64,000 nucleotides of DNA, from contig NC_067295.1 in the NCBI RefSeq assembly GCF_020740795.1, positions 2,728,501-2,792,500 on the forward strand, in the 5' to 3' direction. Below the pieces are notes generated by a model. The model did not search any database. It saw only the letters and a program-made list of their open reading frames with translations, and was not told where the DNA came from. Below are positions 9,441-22,605 of the stretch, piece by piece. The DNA is from Apus apus (lineage: Eukaryota > Chordata > Aves > Apodiformes > Apodidae). Position 1 is the stretch's first letter. Each line of letters begins with the position of its first letter. The translations under genes were made by a program, and so were the position numbers.

Positions 9441-12210
9441 GCATGCCTTGGGCCTCTGCTGTTTCAAGGACTAGATGGAGGGGCTGATGGGCTGTATCCG
9501 AGCTGATCCACCCTGTGGCTCAGCAGGGATGCACGGCTGCACTCTGCTAGGAAAGAAGGAACAGGGCAGGATGAGTGCAGCCCTCTGGGAGTGGGTATGG
9601 TGCTAAGGAAAGCAGAGCCAGCTGAAAGAGCAAGGGAACAGTGAGGGCTGCAGTGCAGAGCAGACCACCAGCCAGGCTGCTTTCTCCCAGCACCATCCAG
9701 CCAAGCCTTCTTCCCACAGCAGAAAGCACACACAACACCCTCCTCTCTGGGAGGGCAAACCCACCACACCCGCCTCCAATCACCCCCCATCCTCCTGGGC
9801 AGAAGAAAACCTTTCTCCAAAAAAACTCAGCAAGGAGGCTCTGAGCACATCTCCCTCACACCAGCTCCCCCACGGAGCTAACGAGGGGTTTGGCCAATTC
9901 CATAAACCTCAGGAGGCTCCGACACAATCCTAACACCACAGGAGATTCACCCCTGGCCCACAGGACTTTGCTTTCTCAGGATTTGGAGAAATCTTTAGGC
10001 AGCAAACCTGCTCCAGCACCAAACTGCAGTGTTTGCAGCTTTTAATACTGGTGCAGAGCAATTAGGGAAGCTGTCTGGAAGAAGGAAGGCTGCAATTAAA
10101 CACTGCATTTTCCCACACAGCCATAAACTTGCCTGCAAAAAAAAGCTACTCTCACTAAAAAAAGAAGTTCACTGCTTCTGGCTTAACTATTTCTACTTCA
10201 TCCCCATTCCAAATTTAATCACGAACCAGTTCATTTTGAACAGGAGAAAATGCCCAGTTTCCTAAATGAAGAGTAGGGCTAATTAGACAGAAGGGTTTTT
10301 AACGATGGCACATTAGATTAGTCAATTTGAAACTCGAACACACTGAGGAAGGCACTAACCAACCAAGGACATGTTTCAGCAGGTAATACTGTGCATTTCA
10401 GCACCAATTCCTTCCCCAGCTCCACACATTACCTGGCTCAAGGATGAAGCCCACTCAGCAATTCCAGTTGCCCAGGCGTGTGCCACGGCTTGACAGGCTT
10501 CTGGGTTTGGAGTGAAAAGTCAGAAACTCCAGGACAAAATGAAACTGAAAGGACAATTTGTGCAGGCACCTCACGCTGTGCAACCTTCCTGGGAAATGTA
10601 AGGGGCAAGGTCATGTCCTGGGACAGCATCCCACCCAGCTCAGGCTGAGAAGCACCTGCTTTCCAGGCCCTGCTCCAGCAGAACGTGGCTCATCGGGAGC
10701 TCGTTCTCCATGAGCTGCCACCACAGCTGGGATCTGCTCTGCAATCCAGCTGCACACAAAGCCAGAACAGGGCAGGGAACTCAAGAGAGTTCAAATTCAC
10801 CTTCTTAGCTGGGTACAGTGCACAGTATCTACTCATCCCTCATCCAGTCCCCTTCAGCTTCAGAGCCTTCTTGCAGCTGCTTCACCATCTACTCTCACCT
10901 ACAACCTCCTGCTGCAGCACCCAGGAGTCCTCAGGTGGCCAAAGGTTAAGAAAAAAAAGAGTTAGAAAACACACCAAAGCCTCTGCCCACTGCAGGCAGA
11001 CACCTCCAGTTCACATGAAATAGCAACTTTTATTTTCTCAAATAAAATAATCCTTCCATTTCTGCTCAATCAGGTTGTGACGGGTGGGGAGGAGCAGAGA
11101 GGGGAGGGAAGGAGCCCTGCAGAAAAGGTTGAGATCAGACCCATCCTCACAGTTAAGAATCCACCTCAGACCAAACCCTTTTCCAATGAAAGAAAATAAA
11201 AGCTATTGGCAACTCTTGATTGCAGAAGGAAAGAGCTGTTCTCTATCAGGCACTCTGAACTGTTTAGTGTCAGTGTTCAATGAAAAAGCATGATTAGAAA
11301 AAATCCCAGATTTCTGATGAAAAATATCCAGACAAGCAACAACATCTGAACAGGGCTGGGGGAAAACCCATGGCATGGGATGGTGCTTGGAGCTCAACGA
11401 GCTGTTACTGGAATTTAGGGGCATGACTGAGAAAGAAGCAGATCCCCAGCAATACCTTTGGGTATACCCATGGACAGGACAAGAGCAAAGAAGCAAACTC
11501 CCAAGAGAGCTCCTTGAGGAGTGACATGCCAGCAAGGAATCCTCACTGCAGCCTGTGGCTCTTGGATCGTACCTGCTACAGTTTGGTCAGGTTCATTATT
11601 CCTTAATGAAGTTACATTTGTCATCTCTTTCAGTACCAGTTGGACCAGGATGTCCTGCACACCCAGTGCAGAGCTAAGGAGAGTGGCACTCTATGCCACC
11701 TTCTAATGTTAATTGAGGTGGGACAGTGATAAATTCATCAGGGGTTGACTCAGATGCCAAGCCTGAAGTCTCCAAGGGTGGAAGCTGCAGAGACACTGTG
11801 CCCCATGAGCAGGGGAGAGGGAGATTTGCTTCTGCTTCACATCAATACTTAAATTAAGTGTATGGATAAGAGGCCAAGCATCAGCCACATTCTCTCGGCC
11901 CTGGCTTCCCTGTCCCAAAGCACAGGGGCCAGATTTGTTCACATAAACCCATAAACCTCCCTCTGGTTAAACAAGCCACTGGCAGGTTAACCCCATGGAT
12001 CTCTGGGCAACCCCTGCCAGTGGCAGGATGCTGCCAGATGTGGAAATTGTGTCCTAGGACAACTGGCTCCTTTTTGAAGATATATTAATTCACCTGCAAG
12101 GTGGAAACCCATCTTCCCCATCCCCACCTGCAAGCACAGTAGCCACATTTTCTGCCTTTCTCCAAGAGAAGGAGCTTCACAGAAGCTTTCTTGGCTGTGG
12201 AACATGTCTC

Positions 12211-12281
12211 CTTTTTTCTTTATTTCTTTTTCTTTTTTTTTCCCCTCTCCTTTTTTTTGTTGTTGTTGTTGTTTGTTTTGC
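12211..12281. repeat. T-rich / (GTT)n low-complexity tract
   Basis: Runs of T broken by single C or A, followed by five GTT units, in the DRG2 3' UTR. Confidence 0.85.
12219..12224 (-). terminator. DRG2: Poly(A) signal of DRG2
   Basis: AATAAA on the minus strand, about 120 bases after the DRG2 stop codon. It sits in a long T-rich (plus strand) tract at 12211-12281 that ends in GTT repeats; read on the minus strand this is an A-rich tract around the signal. Confidence 0.6.
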
Positions 12282-12342
12282 TTTTACGTGGTCAGTTCCA
12301 ATTCTAGTGATTAAAGACAAGGCCAGGCACCAGCAGAAAGGG

Positions 12343-15300
12343 TTACTTCTTCACAATCTGAATGACATCTTCATGCTCCATCATATGGGTTAAGCCCACT
12401 CTTTGGGGGCTGTATTTTGTGCTTGTGCCCTTTAAAGCAAAAGGGGGAGAAGGGTTAGGGGAAAACCAGAGACACCTGAGGAGAGGGATTTCCTTTGCTG
12501 TAAACACTTACCCACACCAAGGCATACTTGAACTGGCTGGCTAATGATCTGTGAATTCGGTGGCACTGCAGGACAGACAGCACAGGACAGACAGACAGCA
12601 CGTGAGGCAGTTCAATGACACAACTTTGGAAACAACTTGCTCAATATCCTGGAACTAGAAGCAACTCAAAGCCTGTGTCAGAAATGACACTCGTGACTTT
12701 AGGAGCCAATTCCCAGCACTTGAAAGAGCACAGAACACACAGAGGAATCACTTGTGTGATACAAAGGCCCCACTCCCCTCCTTCTATGTGCTTTTTCACT
12801 TGATTCCATTGAGTAATAATTGTTTTCAACCTTTCATAGCATCTAGAAAAGAAACCCGAGGCAGACAGAAGCAGGTAACAAAAGGAAGGTAACAAAAGAA
12901 CACTGAGACATCTCAAGCTTTACAAAGTGCATATCTCAGCAGACTCTAAGAGGAACCTGCCTTCTACAGACAAGGAAATGGAAAAGATGCCAGGAAATTA
13001 CCACATGCTCCACAGAGGCCCCTTTCCGTAGAATAATGGCATCCGTGAAGTCTGGTCTCTCTGTGGAGAAGGAGAAGGAGGGGAAAAAAGCACTGGATTT
13101 CAGTCAGGTGTGTTGCTGACACCACCTCACAGGGCCTTGTGCCTACTCTCCCAAACTCCTCTTCCCAGCTCCTGAACAACAGGTATCTAGGTCCATGAAA
13201 GCATTAAATGGGTTCTGCAGACCCTCCTGTACCCACAGGGATGGTTACCCAGCTCACACAGCCAACAGCTTCCCCACACCTCCCCTGCTCCAACTCCACT
13301 CCACATACTTAAGACAAACAAAACCACCCAAGTCAAAACACACCTTCTCAAATAAACCCAATCCACTCCACGGTTTTCTATCAAATCCCCAAGATTTCAT
13401 AGCTTAAGAAGTTGACAGAAAGTCCCCTCAACTCGTCACATCCACCCACGTTGGGAGTTCGAGTTGAAACCAGACAGGAGCAAGTCACAGCCATGCCCCC
13501 ATCCCTGGGAGAAGCTGCCAGTGAGTTGTAAAGCAAAAGGAGGATTAAAGGTTCTCCTGAGCCTCAGGAGCCTGGCACAGGAAGCACCAAACCTCTTGCA
13601 GCAGGAACAGGAGACCTCTCCTGGGCAGTGATGGGCTGAGCAGCTCATCACAGAGTGTGAGTAATAAGGAAGGAAGCTGCAAACTCACAACTTCATTTCC
13701 TTCTATCATCCTGCAAAGTCTTATGAAAACTCAGCTCTTCTAGTGCAGAGAGAATAGGAGGGCTGTGGTGGGATACACCCACGGCTGGACCAGATGGAAC
13801 AGAAAGCAGTTCCCAGGAGCCAAAAGGTGGCTAGGGAGAGCTTAACTGAAGCATCCCCAAGATGCAAGAGATTGCTGGCACCCAGGCTTCCAAGCCCTGC
13901 TGACAGCCTGTCTGTTTGATGAGCAGCAGTCCTTTGTGCCCCCCAAAGCTCCTCAGCTCATGGGCACTTACGTCCTCGTTTCTTGGTGTAGATGCAGGTA
14001 AGAGCCAGGTACTCCCAGAGCTTCTCCAGCAAGTAGTCCAGGTTCAGCTTCATACCACAGCTGCAAAACACCAGGAACATCTCTGTGTTTACTGCTGTTG
14101 TAGTTTAGAGAGCCAGAAGAACAAGGTGAAATGTCTTATTAAAACACTGGGGAGCAAGGGGAAAAGTCTTTAATGAGGCCAGTGAAGGCAAAACACAAGG
14201 TGAAATGAACAGGCCTTTGAGAAGGGCAAGGACTTTGAAGCAGCAAAGTCAGATAGATCAGCACATCTGAGCAAACAAGCCTGACTGGCTTCCCCTGGCC
14301 TGCAGAGAGCACAGAGGAGCCCAGCAGCCTGCCTGGCCCTCCAGGGAAGGAGGCCTGGAAGAAGCAGCACAGCAGTTTGGCTTCTCGCCCCCCAGCTGCA
14401 GGCAGCCCTGGGAGAAGCCCCTTCTTGGGAGAAGCTGGAGAAAGGGGTGTGAAATGAACCCCCCCACACTGTCCAGGCCAGCACACGGGGCAGTGTGACA
14501 GGCTCCTACCTGATGACAACACTGTGGGGTCTCCGAGCCAGGCGATCCACTTCCTCCATGGATATCTGGTCAATCTTGTTATAGACCTAAGCCAAAGGCA
14601 AAACAAGACACTCTTTAGGAAGCCAATTCCACAGCCCTGCAGGGAAGCAGGACACATGCATGTCACTATAACAAAGTAGTTCCAGCATCTGAAACAGAAA
14701 CCCAGACCCTGTCAGCCAGGGGCCAGACCAAGGTTCTCAGTAAATTAAACTGTTGAAATTCAAACCCTAAATCCAAGTTTGGGCCTTTTAAAGTTCTGGA
14801 GAATGTGCCATCCCAAAGGGAGATGCTCCACAGCAGGCAGCCACAAGAGGGCACCGGGAACACACACAGAGCACAGCCACACACCTACAGCTGATCAGAA
14901 GCTCCCTGTTGGGCTGAGCTTTCCAGCTCTTCAATCCCAAATCCTGACTGCTTCTGGAACCTGGAAGATCCTTCAGGAACGAATGGAGCTGCTCGGAGCA
15001 GCAGCAACTGTAGCTGTCTCAGATACTCACGTAGAGGCATGGCATGTAGACCCTGTTGCCTACAATCACGTCAATGAACTCGTCAGGGGAACAGTCTTCT
15101 CTGAAAAGGACCTCAGCATTGAAGATTTCTGAGGAGAACACTGTCAAGGCCCAAATCCCAACACACCTACACAGTGCCATGAGCCAGTGGGCTCAGGTGC
15201 CTTGGGAGAGCCTCTTCCCAACCCAGCGAGCCCCAAACAAGACAGCAAGACTGTCCTGCAGCAGGTACCACTTGACTCAGGAGCTGCTGATGGCTCAGAT

Positions 15301-18300
15301 GTGTCCTGCTTTAGGAAAGGATACTGTACTCATGGAGGATGAGCTGCACCAGCTTCTCAGAGCACTGAGTCAACGTGACCGTTGAGTTGAAGGAGATGCC
15401 TCCACCCTTCTTCGGCTGCAGGGAGAACACAAAGCAACTCAAAGAACAGTCTGCAAAACCCACAACCCCCTTCAGCCTGTCCAAGGAGAGGGGCAGCACA
15501 GAGAGGCCTCAGCTTTGGGCAGGCAGGCAGGCAGAAGCTGTGCTTGCAGCAGCCCAGGAAACCTCACCTTGAAGTAGATATTTGGTTTGCTTTTGTTCAG
15601 CCGGATTCCAACCGATTCCAGTTCCTTCTCCAGCAGGGCCCTGCAGGGACAACTGCACGTTAGTGCCTGTGAGCCTGGGCACAGCCAGGTGACACCCCCA
15701 CCTGCCTTTTTGACTGCTTTAGACATAGCTTTGCCAAAAGCTTCCGCTGCCACCTATAAACCACAGCTAATGCAGGACAGAGCCCCTGGTGGAAATCCAG
15801 GTTGACATCTGCGGCCTCCCAGTGCCTGAAGGGGCTCCAGGAAAGCTGGGGAGGGACCTGGGACAAGGGCAGGGAGTGAGTGGTCTGTCTCTGAACCACT
15901 AGTCCTTTGGGAATGATCCTTCAGCTGAGAAGCCCACACTGAGATCTGCAGAGGACCCTGTGAATGCTGCTCCCAGCCTGCTGGTGGGTTTCCAACAAAG
16001 CACCACCTCCATCTCACACTCACTGGCTTCATTACTGGCTCCCAATGTGCAGAGGGCACAGCATGAGCTGACATGTTGTCTGGGGAGGCAGGAATCCCCA
16101 AACCTGTCCCACCACCCCACAGTTCACACAGCAGCAGCCACTCACCTCTGTACCTCACCCTTGGTGGCATCCAGCATCATAATGACAACGTCTGCTGTCC
16201 TGGCCACAGCGATCACCTGCCGACCCCTGCCCTTCCCTAAGGAGACAGGAGGTCTGAGACCAGGGAGAGAAACCAGCCACCAGCTCTGGGACAGACTGGG
16301 ACTCCTGCCCTGTGCAGCTGCTTGGAAGCAAGGAAAAAGATCCTGCAGTGCTGTGCTGGCTGCAGGCAGCTGCTGGGGACCCTGTACAGGTGACATGACA
16401 CCTTTGCCAGCAGGACACACATCCCCAGACATGTGCAGCTCCAGGCAGCACAGAGATACCCAGAGCAGTGATGTGGGCCCAGGGCCCCCCTGCAGAGGGG
16501 GTTACATACACTTTCTGCTCAAAAAGGAGAGAGACCTTATTAATCAGGCCATGATCCTCCAAAAAAACCCACAACAAAACCCACAACAAAAACATTAGGA
16601 GACTTCCCAAGGTCTTCTAAGGCATCTTCTGACACAAACAGCCAATCAGGGCAATGACAGAGCAGAGGGAAACATCCAACAGCTCTTCCCAGAATCGGGA
16701 GTCATAGGAGGACTGGCAGGAACTCAGATCAGTCAAAAGAGGTCACTGTTTGGCTGCAACTCCCCCCTCCACCTCCACTGCATCTTTCTTTAGGTTTCCT
16801 CTGCACCAGGAGACAGATGAGCAAGATAACACTCAGGCAGGGAGGTGAGAAGTGACTGGCTTGCTTGGGCTCCCACCCCCAGAAAAGCATCTTTCTGCTA
16901 CATATAGAACCAGGCGTGGGCTCAGGGATGAGAATCGTGCCTCACATAAGATCAAGGACTCTGAAATTTGGAAAGCCAGTGTGGGAACTACTGGCCCAGG
17001 AAACCTGCTCATGTTTGACACACCAAGGGACTAATGAGGGCAAATCCCTACTTTCCAAAGTCACAGAGCTCAGCCAACCTTGTGCTGCTCCTTCGATGAT
17101 TCCTGGCAGATCCAGTAGTTGGATGTTGGCTCCTTTGTACTGAAAAGAAAGCAGAAAAATGGGAAAGATGAGAGCTTTGTGCAGGGCACCTGAGCTGCCT
17201 CTAAAGCCCCAGGCACGTGCTGGAGTCCAAAAAGAGGGGGAATGAATGACCCTGAGAGAGCAGGATGACTCCACAGAAAGCCAATGGCTCTGAGGAAACC
17301 TCCAGTGAAGCTGCACCACATCAGGTCCTGACCTCCTAAAGGAGCACGTGGTGGGAGTTCAACAGGAAAACAGCCCAGTACAAGAGCAGCATTATCCCAA
17401 GTTGGTGAAATGGGAAGAAAGGAAAACAATCCCTGACTTCCTTGGTCTAATGAGAGAGGACTGCAACAAGCAAGTGCCACCATCTCCTAGCGAGAGGGGT
17501 GAGAACTACTCAGATGCCTCATGGGTCTCCCAGCGCCAAGAAATAATGGGAAGGTTTCCCCCATCAGACCCACAGGGGCATTTGCCTTCAAGCTCTTGCT
17601 GCAGCCAAGTTCCCTCGACAGCCTCAGCACCCAACCACAGCTCAGGGGTGTTACAGTATTTGTGTTCAACACCAAGACAGTTAGATGTTCGTTTTTTAAC
17701 TCTGCTTTTAATTCTGACCCAGATTTATGTCATTACACTTGGACACTTTTCAGTCTGATGCCCTTTATCATTTGCTTTCCTGATGGATGCCACTAAAGAA
17801 ACTCCTCAAGGACAAGAGCAGTGTCCTGTTTTCTTTCCAAACTGATCCCAGTGCAGAACTGTCTCTTTTGAAGTTTCACTAAAACCAAACCTGTCGAGGT
17901 TTGCAGCCACCTGGTCAGTGGCACCAAGAGTGGTTATAAAAACATTCAGTGAGAATTGTCCCATTGCTCTGGTCCATGACACAGCAGCAGGAGAAGCCCT
18001 GATGGGGCAGTGAGTCCTGAGGAGTTCTGGAGCCCAGGGAAGTGCTGGATCAGCAGTGTGGGCTGCAGAAGACACCACACTGCAAGCACTGCAAACCTCC
18101 TGCAGCTTAAAGCAGAAGTTAGCAGAGACCTTTGGATATCATGGAATCATAGACTAGTGTGGGTTGGAAGGGATGTCAAAGATCATCTAGTTCCAACCCC
18201 CTGCACGGGCAGGGACACCTCCCACCAGACCAGGTTGCTCCAAGCCCCATCCAACCTGCCCTTCAACACTGCCAGGGATGGGGCAGCCACAGCTTCTCTA

Positions 18301-20405
18301 GGAAACCTGTTCCAGTGTCTCACCACCCTCATAATGAAGAACCTCCTCCTCCTATCTATTCTAGATCTCCCCTCTTCCAGTTTTAATTCATTACCCCTTG
18401 TCCTCTGACAACATGCCCTTGTCCCAAGTCCCTCCCCAGCTTCCCTGGAGCCCCTTCAGGCACTAGAAGGTGCTCTAAGGTCTCCCCAGAGCCTCCTTTT
18501 CTCCAGGCTGAACAGCCCTTCTTCACAGCTTCTCCATGGCAGCACATGTGTAACTGGTGTGGGCACATCCCCATGGCTGGGTTTCTCACCATTACTCTGC
18601 AGAAAGGAGGAGAATCCTACTCACTTCTATGACTCCTGGGATGCAGGTCAGGGTGGTGAACTCGTAGGACGCAGCTTCGCTGGCAGTCGAGGTCATCAGA
18701 CTCAGAAATGTGGACTGGAATGCAAGAGATCAGCATCACCAGGGGGTGGGAATGGAAGCACCAGGAAACATCCCACAAAACACGCGATTCCGGAAACAGG
18801 GAAACGGCCTCAGGTTGTGCCAGGGGAGTCTGAGATTGGATATTAGGGAAAATTTCTTCATGGAAAGGGTCATCAGGCCCTGGCCCCGGCTGCCCAGGGG
18901 AGGGGTGGAGGGGTTTAAAAAGTGTGCAGATGTGCTGCAGGACATGGGGCAGTGGTGGCCTTGGCAGGGCTGGGGGAATGGTTGGACCTGATGATCTTAA
19001 AAGGCTTTTACAACCAACCCAATTCTCTGTTTCCACAAAACCTCATCCTCTCACCTACCTCCCCAGCAGGGCTGTGGCCAGACAAGTGCCAGCCCACCAC
19101 CCCAGGGCAGCACCCACAGGGGAAGGAAGCCCAGACCTCACTCTACCTTCAGCTCCCACCCACAGGAACCTCCGGGTAACTCGAGGCAAGAAGGTGAAGG
19201 AGAAAGAGAGGATGGATTCTGCTTCACCAGCTGGAACCAAAGATGCCAGGGAGTCAAGGTGGGCACTCACTGACCTTACCCACAGAAGGGAAACCAATCA
19301 GAGCCACCCGGGCATCTCCAGATTTCATCACATCGAAGCCTTCTCCTTTGGCAGCTGAGGACTTGGAGGGTTCCAGCAGCTGAGCCCTGTACTTGGCAAG
19401 CTTGGCCTTCAGCAGCCCCAGGTGGTACTCGGTGGCTGGAGGGACACAAACACAACAGCTGCCTGGCAAAGAGCTGCTGACAATTCACTTCTGGAAAGAA
19501 GGACTTTCCTTTTGAAAAGAAACACTGTGGATCTCAGGCTCTAACCACAGACACAAGTGACTCCCCAGCTCTTCTGTGATCGTGTGAAATACTGGCCACC
19601 CAGAGCCAACCCTCAGGTAACCTGCAGGGAAAGGGGGATTCCAGGGAAACGAACAGCCAGAATCATCCATGGATAAAATAAGCAGGGCCAGGGGGGGAGC
19701 AGGGGCAGGAATGAAGGGCTGGAGGGAGCCAGGTAAGGGAGCTGAGATAGCAAGGTGAACAGGCTGCCCAAGGCAGTGGTGGAGTGACCATCCCTGGAGG
19801 ACTTCCAGCCCCTCCTCACCCCCTCTCGCACTCAGCACTGCAAAAACGCAGCAGTTTTTTTCCCCTGCTCTTCTCGAGTTTCAAAGAGACTCGGGGCTCA
19901 CACGTGTGAAACCACTTCAGCGACTGCTTCTTCAGAAGACAACCTGAACTTACACCCGGTACATAAAACCCAAAGAAGGCCCGGTTGTTTCCGCAGGAGC
20001 TGCCTTTGCAACACGGAGGGGCACGAGACCCAGGAGCTCACGGGATTTCCTGCGTTTCCCTTGCGGTGTTTGCCACAGCCCCCGGGAGCAGCCGGGGCGG
20101 AACCCGCGGGGAGCTCGGAACCCCCGCACCCTCCGGCTGAGGCTCCCGAACCCCGGCGCTGGGACCCCCCGCCAGGATTCCCGGGTTCCCCTGGGGGCCT
20201 GCGCCAGCTCCAGCTGCTCGAACCCCCCCCCAGCCTCACCAACCACCCCGCGCCCCAGGCCTGGCCCCTTCCTCCCCGCCCCCCCCAGCCCCTCACACCC
20301 CCCCCGCCCCCCTCCCCACCGCAGCCCCCGCCGCCCCCAACCTTTGTTTTTCTGCGTCCGGGCGATCTCCTTCTCGATCTCGGAGATCTTCTCCAGGATG
20401 CCCAT
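12343..20405 (-). CDS. DRG2: DRG2, developmentally regulated GTP-binding protein 2 (complete)
   Basis: DRG2 is an OBG/HflX-superfamily GTPase of the cytosol that works with DFRP2 (RWDD1) and associates with ribosomes. Thirteen coding exons splice to 364 residues, the human length: 20342-20405, 19275-19435, 18625-18714, 17079-17139, 16146-16236, 15568-15640, 15325-15415, 15031-15128, 14510-14586, 13972-14060, 13002-13060, 12512-12565 and 12343-12429. All borders are GT-AG and phases agree. Visible motifs are G1 GFPSVGKS (69-76), G3 DLPG (115-118), the lysine-rich loop GKGRGRQ, G4 NKID (246-249), and a C-terminal TGS domain ending [11 protein letters not shown]. The start [21 protein letters not shown] is conserved. 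Introns hold three CR1 pieces (about 15.8, 18.1 and 18.8 kb) and otherwise nothing recognised. No damaging change is seen. Confidence 0.97.
15821..15880 (+). mobile_element. CR1 LINE fragment
   Basis: A short internal piece with the CR1 phrase CCTGAAGGGGCTCCAGGAAA, in a DRG2 intron. Confidence 0.65.
18138..18535 (-). mobile_element. CR1 LINE 3' fragment
   Basis: Antisense CR1 3' end, starting at the TTCTATGA-type tail and running about 400 bases upstream to CCAGGCTGAACAGCCC, in DRG2 intron 3. Confidence 0.93.
18826..19037 (+). mobile_element. CR1 LINE 3' fragment (different subfamily)
   Basis: Sense copy ending GATGATCTTAAAAGGC...CCAACCCAATTCT. Its internal text (GGACATGGGGCAGTGGTGG) differs from the common subfamily in the window and is shared with the copy at 47.8-48.1 kb. 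Confidence 0.88.
19753..19806 (+). mobile_element. CR1 LINE fragment
   Basis: Contains GGAGTGACCATCCCTGGAGG, a CR1 internal phrase; short and old. Confidence 0.5.
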
Positions 20406-20560
20406 GGCGGGGCCGGCCCGGCCCGGCCCGCTCGGCTCCCCAGGCCCCCGCCCGCCGGAAGTGCCGCCGGCCCGGCCCGCTCCGTCCGGCCGGCCCCGCT
20501 GTGCCCCCGCCGCGCCGCTCCGGCCGCCTCCCGCAACCCGCAACCTGCGTTCCGCCCGCC
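20406..20560 (-). promoter_or_regulatory. DRG2: DRG2 CpG-island promoter
   Basis: The sequence upstream of the DRG2 start codon is extremely G+C-rich with many CpG. It contains CCGGAAGTG (20455-20463), a typical ETS/GABPA site. No TATA box is seen, as expected for a housekeeping gene. The exact transcription start cannot be read from sequence. Confidence 0.6.
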
Positions 20561-20847
20561 CGGGAAACCAGGCTAGGGAAGGGGATAACGGGAGCTGGGT
20601 GTAGGGAAAGGGCTCCCAAAGCAGACGGGTTCCAGAGACCCCCCGCCCACCCCCGCCGGGGGTCTTGCCCCTAACGACAGCAATCCCGCTCCTCTAATGA
20701 AGGCTGTATCCAGCATTTTAAGCAGCTTGTTGGGCTCCTGGAGAAGCCCTGGAGGGGGGAGGTGAAGCACAGCTCTCCCCCGGGCACCGAGAAACGCCTT
20801 GGTCAGCAGACAGAGTCAAGACACAGAGCCCTTAAATACATGTCATC

Positions 20848-20853
20848 TTTAAT
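20848..20853 (-). terminator. GID4: Candidate distal poly(A) signal of GID4
   Basis: ATTAAA on the minus strand, the last plausible signal before the DRG2 promoter. Confidence 0.45.
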
Positions 20854-22142
20854 GTGGACGTTGACAGCCCCGCAAACCCCTCCCCAGCCCCTCTCTCACC
20901 GCCCCCGACATTCAGAACATCTCTCCTCAGCTCATCAGGCAAAGAAAACCAAAAAGGAAGGGTTTAGAGAAGTGAAACTCTGAAGAGCGACGGCCCCTGC
21001 GAACCTCCCGGCTCCAGGAGCTGCCCCGCACCCACCACTGGCACCAGCACCACGCCGGGAACGCCGGGCTTCAGCCAGCACTGGCTGCAGGAGGGTGGGA
21101 AGGAGACGGGCAGGGAGCAGGACGCTCCTGCCCCACCCTTCTCACAACGTATCAAGTCCCAAAGAAAAACTTCAAGAACAGTTTTGGGGTAGTTCTACAC
21201 ATGAAAACAACCCTCAGGACCCTCCTAAGCCCAGGGTCTCCCAACGACCACGGCTTGCATTCAACTCAACCACGCCAGAAACCCCCACAAGGGCCCCACG
21301 GAGCACGGGGGGAGCAGCATCACCCCCAGGGCTGCACAGGGGGAGCCCCGGGGGGCTCCACACAGACAGCAGAGCCAGGTCCCCGTGTCCCCACAGCCCT
21401 GGGGGGGAGGCTCTGCCCCTGTGCTCAGTCACAGAGCCACTCTGCCAGCTTTCGCCTCTAAAACCAGGGCCCCCCATGAGGAAAGCCCTCTCCTCACCAC
21501 CAAAGGGGCTGAGCTTCTCCAGGAGGAGCAGAATAAAAGGAAAATCTGCTTCCCAACCGCTCTGCCTGCAGCCGCTCTCCCTGCGTGTCTCGGATCCCTC
21601 TCCCACTCGCCTTCAAGCTACTCTGCACATCCATCCCCAACAGCCAAGACCATGGCACATGTTTCCTCCATCATGGGGGGACTCCCACCAGGTCTCCCTG
21701 TCTCCCCATAGCAAGTCTCTCTCCTGTTTGTGCTGGAGAAAAGGATTCATCCGCAGCAAACAGCCCGCACGAGGCGGGTGCTTCCCACATCATCTCCTGA
21801 GACCAGCCCGGCCGCTCCTCCCATCACACCAGATCCCAACTGGGAACACAGGGAACGGGCTCACCAAGACCTGAATGCTTTCTTGTTAAGGCTTCAACTA
21901 GCTGCAAGAAACCAGACAGACACGCTGCCAAAAGGAAGAGAGTTAGTTAAAGAAGAAGAAGAAAACCCAAACCCACCTCGGTGCTGGGTGGGCGGAGGCT
22001 TCGCTTCCCTATCCCGGGCTGCAAACCCCTCCTCAACACCCCCTGAACAGGCAGGAAAACACAAACTGAACCCTCACAAAAGCCCCGTGGGTGGGACTGT
22101 CACATTAAACACACAACCCAGGCCAACTTTTAAATCATCTTT

Positions 22143-22175
22143 AAGAAAAAAAAAACAACAACAAACAACAACCCA
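22143..22175. repeat. A-rich (CAA)n tract
   Basis: Poly-A followed by CAA/CAAA units in the GID4 3' UTR region. Confidence 0.8.
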
Positions 22176-22559
22176 AACAAACCCACACACACACGCTTTG
22201 GCACACGAGCCTTAAGTTAGGTCACTGGAAACATTTCAGAGGCAGAGGAGCTGCTGGGGTTGGTTTGTTGGGGTTTTTTTTTCCTTTTTTTCTTTTTTTC
22301 CTTGTAAAAAGGAACCCAGCAGCAGTGTTGGTGAAGCATGAAGAGCAAGCACAAATGCTGACCAGTCCCTGCTCAACATTGGCACTCCCAGTACTTGCCC
22401 AAAGCTGGTTACAGACACAGATATAAAAACTAACATGGACATTCCCAGTTTTCAATGTGAAAACAGTAACATGTAATCGAGTACTTGTGCATTTGCTGTA
22501 GGGTCCTTGGGAAAAGGAACCATAAAAATATTTTTTTTTAATAAAAGTCTTTTTTCCTG

Positions 22560-22605
22560 TCTCTTTTTTTTTTTTTTTTTGTCTTTTTTTTTGTCTTTTT
22601 TTACC
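22560..22605. repeat. T-rich low-complexity tract
   Basis: Runs of T separated by GTC, in the GID4 3' UTR region. Confidence 0.85.

Larger units (their letters stand above)
5846..12218. other. Intergenic region MYO15A - DRG2
   Basis: About 6.3 kb between the MYO15A 5' end and the DRG2 poly(A) signal. I see no protein gene, RNA gene or clear CR1 copy here. The left part (to about 8.2 kb) is GC-rich with only short unconserved frames. Two islands stand out, at 8290-8360 and 8960-9440, entered separately. A distal DRG2 polyadenylation signal is possible near 11030 (complement of TTTATT), so part of 11.0-12.2 kb may be DRG2 3' UTR. Confidence 0.6.

Noticed and set aside
11415-11660. 81-codon minus-strand frame downstream of DRG2
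   Set aside because: No recognisable family, no splice context; probably DRG2 3' flank.
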